DNA from: an uncultured Trueperaceae bacterium | Lineage (GTDB): Bacteria > Deinococcota > Deinococci > Deinococcales > Trueperaceae | Direction: 5' to 3' | Length of the DNA stretch: 64,000 nt | NCBI GenBank assembly: GCA_937873495.1 | Contig: CALMXZ010000007.1 | Location: 112,501-176,500 of the forward strand | Shown here: positions 59,787 through 64,000 of the stretch, piece by piece | Layout: each line of letters starts with the position of its first letter | Position numbering within the stretch: position 1 is the stretch's first letter | Made by a program: the position numbers and the translations under genes | Notes under the pieces: model-generated | What the model was told of the DNA's origin: nothing | Seen by the model: the letters and a program-made list of their open reading frames with translations, nothing else | Database searches by the model: none

Positions 59787-60848
59787 CTACCTTTCCAGGT
59801 CGACGACGACCCGTTGCGTCGCGCCGGTCGGCACGCCGCGTTCCAGCTCCTCCGGGAGCTCGTCGAGGGGTATCTGCTTGGAGACGAGATGCTCCAGGAC
59901 GTCCTTGAGTTTCGGCAGTAGCTCTGCCGCGGTGCGCACGTCGTTCCGCGTCCGCGACTCCGTGCCGTCTATGCGGATCTCGTTGTAGTGGACCCTGTTC
60001 CAGTCGAGCTGGATCTTGGCGGCGGGGTGGGTGGAGGCGTAGAGGACGACGGTCGAGTACTTGCCCGCCATCTCGATGGCCTGTTCCGCGGCGGCGGCGA
60101 CGCCGGCCGTCACGAAGACGGCGTTCGTGCCCCTGCCGTCCGAGAGGGCCTTGGCGGCCGCCACGGGGTCGTCCTTGGTCGGGTTGACCACGACGTCGGC
60201 CCCAAGCCGGTCGCGGACGAAGGCAAGCCGCTCCTCGTCCGGATCGCTCACGAGCACCTTGCAGCCGTAGAGCTTGGCCAGCACCACGTGGAGCGAGCCC
60301 ATCGTGCCGGCCCCTATCACGGACACGGTGTCGCCGAGGGTGACCGTCGTCTTGCTGAAACTGTGGATGACGCAACCGAGCGGTTCAGACAGGGCGACGA
60401 TGTGGTGGGGCACGGCGGGGTCGACCTTGAAGACCTTGGCAGGGTCGACCGAGATGTACTCGCCGAAGCCGCCGCCTATCGTGTGGTAGCCGTCCCACTT
60501 GAGGTTCTCGCTGTAGAGCTTCACGCACTGGTTGTCCTGGCCACGCACGCAGTAGTAGCAGCGCCCGCAGCGGTAGACGAGGTCCATCGCCACGCTGTCG
60601 CCCGGCCGCAGGCCGGTGTCGCTCGGCGCGTCCTCGACGATGGCGGCTACCTCGTGCCCGGCGATGGAGGGCATCGGCACGTGCTTCTGGGCGCCGCTGT
60701 AGATCCTGCGCTCGAACGTGCAGATCCCCGTGCGGGTGACCCGCACCAGGACCTTCGCCGGGTCTGCCGTCGGCCTGGCCACGTCGCTCACGCCGATCTC
60801 GCGTGCTCCGCGGAACACCGCGGCGCGCATCCGAGTCTGACTGGTCAT
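59787..60848 (-). CDS. Zinc-dependent medium-chain alcohol/polyol dehydrogenase
   Basis: 353 residues of the MDR family. Catalytic zinc ligands: Cys in RTGICTFERR and His-Glu in SIAGHEVAAIVED. Structural zinc cysteines: CGRCYYCVRGQDNQC. NAD site: VSVIGAGTMGSLHVVLAKLY. It is related to sorbitol/threonine dehydrogenases and probably oxidises or reduces the sugar before phosphorylation or cleavage. The stop of the regulator gene overlaps its start by four bases. Confidence 0.9.
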   Translation of the reverse strand: MTSQTRMRAAVFRGAREIGVSDVARPTADPAKVLVRVTRTGICTFERRIYSGAQKHVPMPSIAGHEVAAIVEDAPSDTGLRPGDSVAMDLVYRCGRCYYCVRGQDNQCVKLYSENLKWDGYHTIGGGFGEYISVDPAKVFKVDPAVPHHIVALSEPLGCVIHSFSKTTVTLGDTVSVIGAGTMGSLHVVLAKLYGCKVLVSDPDEERLAFVRDRLGADVVVNPTKDDPVAAAKALSDGRGTNAVFVTAGVAAAAEQAIEMAGKYSTVVLYASTHPAAKIQLDWNRVHYNEIRIDGTESRTRNDVRTAAELLPKLKDVLEHLVSKQIPLDELPEELERGVPTGATQRVVVDLER

Positions 60849-61819
60849 CCTTCGTCTCCTCCCATGTCTTCTCCTCCCATGAGGTGGGGGATCTGGCTGT
60901 CGCCCTTCACGGGCGTCTCTGCTCCCCTGGCGGGGTCCTTGCCCGCCAGGCCGAGCCGGTCGCGGGACTTCCGGACCTTCTGCAGCAGGATCTGGTTGTA
61001 GCGCTGGAACGCCGCCCTGAAGCGTTCGGGGTCGGAAGCGAATAGTTCGAGGAACAGCACGTCCACGACGTAGAGCTGCGCAATGCGACCTCCGAGGCTG
61101 CCGTCGGGGATCAGGTGGCGGGTAACCGCCGTCGACAGGACGACGTCGGCCACCTCGACCACGCTCGAATCCTGGAAGTTGGTGAGGGCCACCGTCGTGG
61201 CGCCCTGATCGCGCGCCATGGCCAGGTTCTCGACCACGCTGCGGGTCTCGCCGGAGTAGGTGATGGCGAGGGCGACGTCGGCCTCGCCGAGGCCCGCCGA
61301 CGAGATGGCCTGCATGTAGTTGTTCTCGTAGGTGGCGGCGTAGATGCCGAGGCGTTTCAGCTTCTCGACCAGGTCCATGCCGACGATGTACGAGGTGCTG
61401 GCACCGTACACGTCAACGTGGCGCGCCTTGGCGAGCAGACCCGCGACGTGCCGCACCTTCTCCATGTCCAGGGCGGCAGCGGTCTCGTCGAGGCCGAAGC
61501 GCGTGTTCTCGAGCAGCTCACTTGCGTACGCGGAAGGTAGCTCCTTGTGCGCTGCGATGCTCGGGATGAGGGTGCCTATCTCCAGGGCGAGGGCGAGCTT
61601 CATCTCCTTCACGCCCTCGAAACCGATGTCTTGGGCAAGCCTGACGATGGTGCTCGTGCTGGTCCTGCAGCGAGCGGCGATGTCCTGAACGGAGAGGCTC
61701 AGGGCCGCGCTCGGGTCGTCGAGGATGAACTCGGCCACCACCTGCTCAGCAGCGGACAACTTGGGGTAGTGCTGACGTAATCTCTGCAGCCCATGCCGCG
61801 AGGGACGCTTGGTTGTCAT
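60845..61819 (-). CDS. RpiR/MurR-family regulator of the carbohydrate operon
   Basis: 324 residues: an N-terminal HTH_6 domain (QHYPKLSAAEQVVAEFILDD, SVQDIAARCRTSTSTIVRLA, QDIGFEGVKEMKLALA) and a sugar-isomerase (SIS) domain (VDVYGASTSYIVGMDLVEKL, VALAITYSGETRSVVENLAM, GATTVALTN). The SIS domain of this family binds phosphosugars as effector, so the inducer is probably the kinase product. It is the first gene of the operon and has the strongest promoter there. Confidence 0.92.
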   Translation of the reverse strand: MTTKRPSRHGLQRLRQHYPKLSAAEQVVAEFILDDPSAALSLSVQDIAARCRTSTSTIVRLAQDIGFEGVKEMKLALALEIGTLIPSIAAHKELPSAYASELLENTRFGLDETAAALDMEKVRHVAGLLAKARHVDVYGASTSYIVGMDLVEKLKRLGIYAATYENNYMQAISSAGLGEADVALAITYSGETRSVVENLAMARDQGATTVALTNFQDSSVVEVADVVLSTAVTRHLIPDGSLGGRIAQLYVVDVLFLELFASDPERFRAAFQRYNQILLQKVRKSRDRLGLAGKDPARGAETPVKGDSQIPHLMGGEDMGGDEG

Positions 61820-61828
61820 TTCCCCACG

Positions 61829-61857
61829 AGCTTATGGCTCGGCGCGGAGGTTGTCAA
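61829..61857 (-). promoter_or_regulatory. Promoter of the RpiR-led operon
   Basis: On the minus strand TTGACA (61852-61857) and TAAGCT (61829-61834) are separated by 17 bases, upstream of ATG 61819. ACTTT and AAAGT inverted ends at about 61859-61885 flank an AT-rich stretch just upstream and could be part of the RpiR operator. Confidence 0.7.
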
Positions 61858-62054
61858 GACTTTGTTCTTCTCAATGTACTAAAGTTTCGGAACGATTATG
61901 AGCACGCTGAGGCGCCGATCACGCGGCCGGCGTCAAGCGAAGGCGAGAATCAGGGGCGCGTGTCGCCGGTCCGGGCGTACCCCCTGCTCACACCCCGGCA
62001 CCGGCGAGTCGATGCCGTGATCAGCCGACCGCCGCACGGGCAGGAAAGGACCTC

Positions 62055-62726
62055 ATGCGCCTCCTTCTCACCTCCGGCGGGGTCAAGAACCGAAGCATCA
62101 ACGACGCGCTCGTCGACCTGCTCGGCAAGCCGATCGCCGAGTCGAACGCCTTGTGCATACCCACGGCCTCGTACGGGCACCCGTGGGTCAAGCCGCAAGG
62201 GACGTGGCGCTTCATCAGCGGCAACTCACCCGCGCCGATGTGCGACCTCGGCTGGAGCTCGGTGGGGATGCTGGAACTCACGGCGCTGCCCAGCATCGGA
62301 GCGGAGCGCTGGCTCCCCTGGGTGAAGGAGACCGACGCGCTGCTTGTGGACGGCGGCGACGCGCTCTACCTCTGCCACTGGCTACGCGAGTCCGGCCTGG
62401 CCGACCTCCTGACGTCGCTAGACAACCTCGTCTGGGTCGGCCTCTCGGCCGGGAGCATGGTGATGACGCCGCGTATCGGTGAGGAGTTCATAGCGATGAA
62501 ACCGCCCCTCACCGGCGACGACCGGGCGCTCGGGCTCGTCGACTTCTCGATCTTCCCGCACCTCGAGCACCCGCTGCTGCCGTCCAACACCATGGCCGCC
62601 GCCGAAGCATGGGCCGCCCGTCTTGGAGTGCCGGCTTACGCGATGGACGACGACACCGCCATCAAGGTCGTCGATGGCGGTGTCGAGATCGTGTCCGAGG
62701 GGAAGTGGCGGTTCTTCGGGCGCTGA
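62055..62726 (+). CDS. Peptidase S51 family protein (PepE-like)
   Basis: 223 residues with the glutamine-amidotransferase-like fold of dipeptidase E: MRLLLTSGGVKNRSINDALV, DALLVDGGDALYLCHWL, the nucleophile Ser in WVGLSAGSMVMTPRIGEEF, LVDFSIFPHLEHPLLPSN and AYAMDDDTAIKVVDG. PepE cleaves Asp-X dipeptides; the exact substrate here is not certain. AGGAAAGGA precedes the ATG. It is divergent from the RpiR regulator and converges on the AMP nucleosidase gene with a five-base gap. Confidence 0.87.
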   Translation: MRLLLTSGGVKNRSINDALVDLLGKPIAESNALCIPTASYGHPWVKPQGTWRFISGNSPAPMCDLGWSSVGMLELTALPSIGAERWLPWVKETDALLVDGGDALYLCHWLRESGLADLLTSLDNLVWVGLSAGSMVMTPRIGEEFIAMKPPLTGDDRALGLVDFSIFPHLEHPLLPSNTMAAAEAWAARLGVPAYAMDDDTAIKVVDGGVEIVSEGKWRFFGR

Positions 62727-62731
62727 GCGAC

Positions 62732-63619
62732 CTACCACCGATAGTGCCGAATATGCTCCCCGCGCTCCGCGATCTCGCTCATCGACTGGATGCCGAGTTC
62801 GATATGCCGATCGGTGAACTCGCGGAACACGGCCTTGGCTGAGTCCTTCGTCTTGATGCCGTCACGCCGCAGCGGGAGGTCGGACACCAGAAGCAGAGCC
62901 CCGATCGGCACCTTGCTCGCGAAGCCGACCGAGAAGAGCGTGGCCGTCTCCATGTCGATACCAAGGGCGCGCTCCTCGTACAGCTGCTGCTTGAACCCCT
63001 CGTCGAACTCCCAGAAGCGGTAATCGGTGGAGTGGACAACGCCCGTGCGGTAGTCGAAGCCACGCTCGACGATGATCTGCGAGACGAACTTCTGCACCTT
63101 GAAGGTCGGCAGCGCAGGCACTTGCGGAGGCATGAAGTGCGTCGAGGCGCCCTCGTCGCGGATGGCGGCCGTAGGCAGCACGAAGTCGCCTAGCTGCAGC
63201 GAGCGGTGCAGGCCGCCGCACATGCCGAGGAAGAGGACCGCCTTCGGTTCGGCCGTGGCGAGCACCTCGATGATGAGCGCCGCCACGGGCGAGCCGACCG
63301 AGAAGTTGATGATCGACACGCCCAACGTCGCACTGTGACGCGCCATCATGGCCGAACCGCGGGTGGTGACCACGTCGTCGGCCATGCCCTCGAAACGATC
63401 GAGGTAGTACTGGAAGTTGGTGAGGAGGATCTGCTTCTGCAGCGCCTCGGGCGCGGCCCCCGTGTAGCGCTCGAGGATCTCGCGGCCTATGCGCCACTTC
63501 TCCGGGTTGTTGTAGATGAGGTTGCGGTTCAGCCGACGGTCGTCCTCGAGGGTGTCCGCTGGGCCGGCGGCGCCGGGCGCTTGGCCCGTGATAGGCGACT
63601 GCTCGCCATCGTTCGACAT
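62732..63619 (-). CDS. amn: AMP nucleosidase
   Basis: 295 residues. Nucleoside phosphorylase-fold enzyme: NLIYNNPEKWRIGREILERY, FQYYLDRFEGMADDVVTTRG, INFSVGSPVAALIIEVL, VLFLGMCGGLHRSLQLGDFV, ALGIDMETATLFSVGFAS (Met-Glu ribose site) and LLVSDLPLRRDGIKTKDS with the catalytic Asp. Hydrolyses AMP to adenine and ribose-5-phosphate. It lacks the long N-terminal regulatory domain of the E. coli enzyme (about 480 residues). ATG 63619 follows TAAGAT (63625-63630) by five bases. Confidence 0.9.
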   Translation of the reverse strand: MSNDGEQSPITGQAPGAAGPADTLEDDRRLNRNLIYNNPEKWRIGREILERYTGAAPEALQKQILLTNFQYYLDRFEGMADDVVTTRGSAMMARHSATLGVSIINFSVGSPVAALIIEVLATAEPKAVLFLGMCGGLHRSLQLGDFVLPTAAIRDEGASTHFMPPQVPALPTFKVQKFVSQIIVERGFDYRTGVVHSTDYRFWEFDEGFKQQLYEERALGIDMETATLFSVGFASKVPIGALLLVSDLPLRRDGIKTKDSAKAVFREFTDRHIELGIQSMSEIAERGEHIRHYRW

Positions 63620-63624
63620 GCGCC

Positions 63625-63677
63625 ATCTTATCGCTACGCCCGTGATAACCGGGCGCAGCGCCCGCCGGGGTTACTAT
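63625..63677. promoter_or_regulatory. Divergent leaderless promoters of amn and metH
   Basis: TAAGAT on the minus strand (63625-63630) serves amn with a 5-base gap. TACTAT on the plus strand (63672-63677) serves metH with an 8-base gap. The 66-base divergent gap is too short for a cobalamin riboswitch. Confidence 0.5.
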
Positions 63678-63685
63678 TGCCGTTC

Positions 63686-64000
63686 ATGAGCACCCGAGCC
63701 GACGCCGCGGCCGCCCTGAAGCGCCACCTGCGAGAACGAGTCCTGATCCTGGACGGCGCCATGGGGACCATGATCCAGGCGGCCCGCCCGACGGAAGCCG
63801 ATTTCCGCGGCGAACTCTTCACTAAGCACCCCAAGGACCTGAAGGGCGCCAACGACGTGCTGGTGCTCACCCGGCCCGAGCTCATACGCTCCATCCATGA
63901 GGCGTACCTGCGCGCGGGCGCCGACATCATCGAGACGAACACTTTCAACGCGACGCGGCTGGGTCTCGCCGAGTACGCGCTCGGCGATCACATCGCGCAG
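63686..64000 (+). CDS. metH: Cobalamin-dependent methionine synthase, N-terminus (runs off right edge)
   Basis: The first 105 residues belong to the homocysteine-binding domain of MetH: RVLILDGAMGTMIQAARPTE, LKGANDVLVLTRPELIRSIH and AYLRAGADIIETNTFNATRL. The GAMGTMIQ and ETNTFNAT blocks are diagnostic. The zinc cysteines and the cobalamin domains lie beyond the window, so BhmT-like short homologues cannot be fully excluded. Confidence 0.88.
   Translation, partial: MSTRADAAAALKRHLRERVLILDGAMGTMIQAARPTEADFRGELFTKHPKDLKGANDVLVLTRPELIRSIHEAYLRAGADIIETNTFNATRLGLAEYALGDHIAQ

Noticed and set aside
50323-61819. Assignment of the operon as a lsr (AI-2) system
   Set aside because: The kinase and aldolase are similar in type, but LsrB-, LsrG- and LsrR-like proteins are missing and the binding protein is of the BMP family.
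63620-63685. Possible cobalamin or SAM riboswitch before metH
   Set aside because: The gap to the divergent amn gene is only 66 bases and no conserved riboswitch block is present.

Overview
The window is 64 kb of very GC-rich, densely packed bacterial chromosome. It looks like a member of the Deinococcota, possibly a Truepera-like lineage; that is inference from gene content and promoter style, not a search. Supporting signs are a homodimeric pyruvate dehydrogenase E1 next to its E2, a DUF3084 coiled-coil membrane protein, and many genes whose start codon lies 5-8 nt after a TANNNT -10 element (apparently leaderless mRNAs). No rRNA, tRNA or CRISPR array is seen.

Layout. 1-2448 (-): the 3' truncated end of a PDZ/7TM-type sensor histidine kinase and a small membrane-anchored protein. 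2619-6555 (-): a three-gene Fe(III)-type ABC importer with a striking perfect palindrome inside it. 6787-10735: a PEP mutase/isocitrate lyase family enzyme, then a divergent MMPL exporter/MarR regulator pair sharing a dyad-rich operator. 10736-11643: a graveyard of decayed transposase genes. 11644-20880: housekeeping cluster (Nif3-like protein, thymidylate kinase, glutaminyl cyclase, FmdB-like protein, GpsA, ABC-2 exporter, GGDEF protein, mercaptopyruvate sulfurtransferase, SpoU methyltransferase, stand-alone receiver, MscL). 20902-29265 (-): DUF3084 protein, LptB, pyruvate dehydrogenase E2 and E1, MTA/SAH nucleosidase, a membrane protein.

29340-46517: lysA, a succinate-semialdehyde dehydrogenase-like gene with a tiny upstream ORF, an Fe-S-regulator-like (COG2345) gene, a MATE/MOP-type transporter, a long class-V aminotransferase, a yybP-ykoY manganese riboswitch driving terC, a DHFR/RibD-like reductase, a GH5 lipoprotein with an inserted domain, a cupredoxin-like secreted protein, a cytosolic two-component pair, and a phosphonate-type ABC importer whose permease has an unusual membrane N-terminal half.

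46821-50148 (-) holds the most novel-looking locus: a BlaI-type repressor directly coupled to a BlaR1-type M56 protease in which the external beta-lactam sensor domain is replaced by an N-acetylmuramoyl-L-alanine amidase (Amidase_3) domain. It has a near-consensus promoter overlapped by two direct copies of an operator. Beside it is a PadR regulator/membrane protein pair with its own palindrome. 50323-61819 (-) is one long RpiR-controlled carbohydrate operon: regulator, alcohol dehydrogenase, class I aldolase, DMT permease, FGGY kinase, BMP-type ABC importer, aldehyde dehydrogenase. The window ends with a peptidase S51 gene, AMP nucleosidase and the 5' end of metH.
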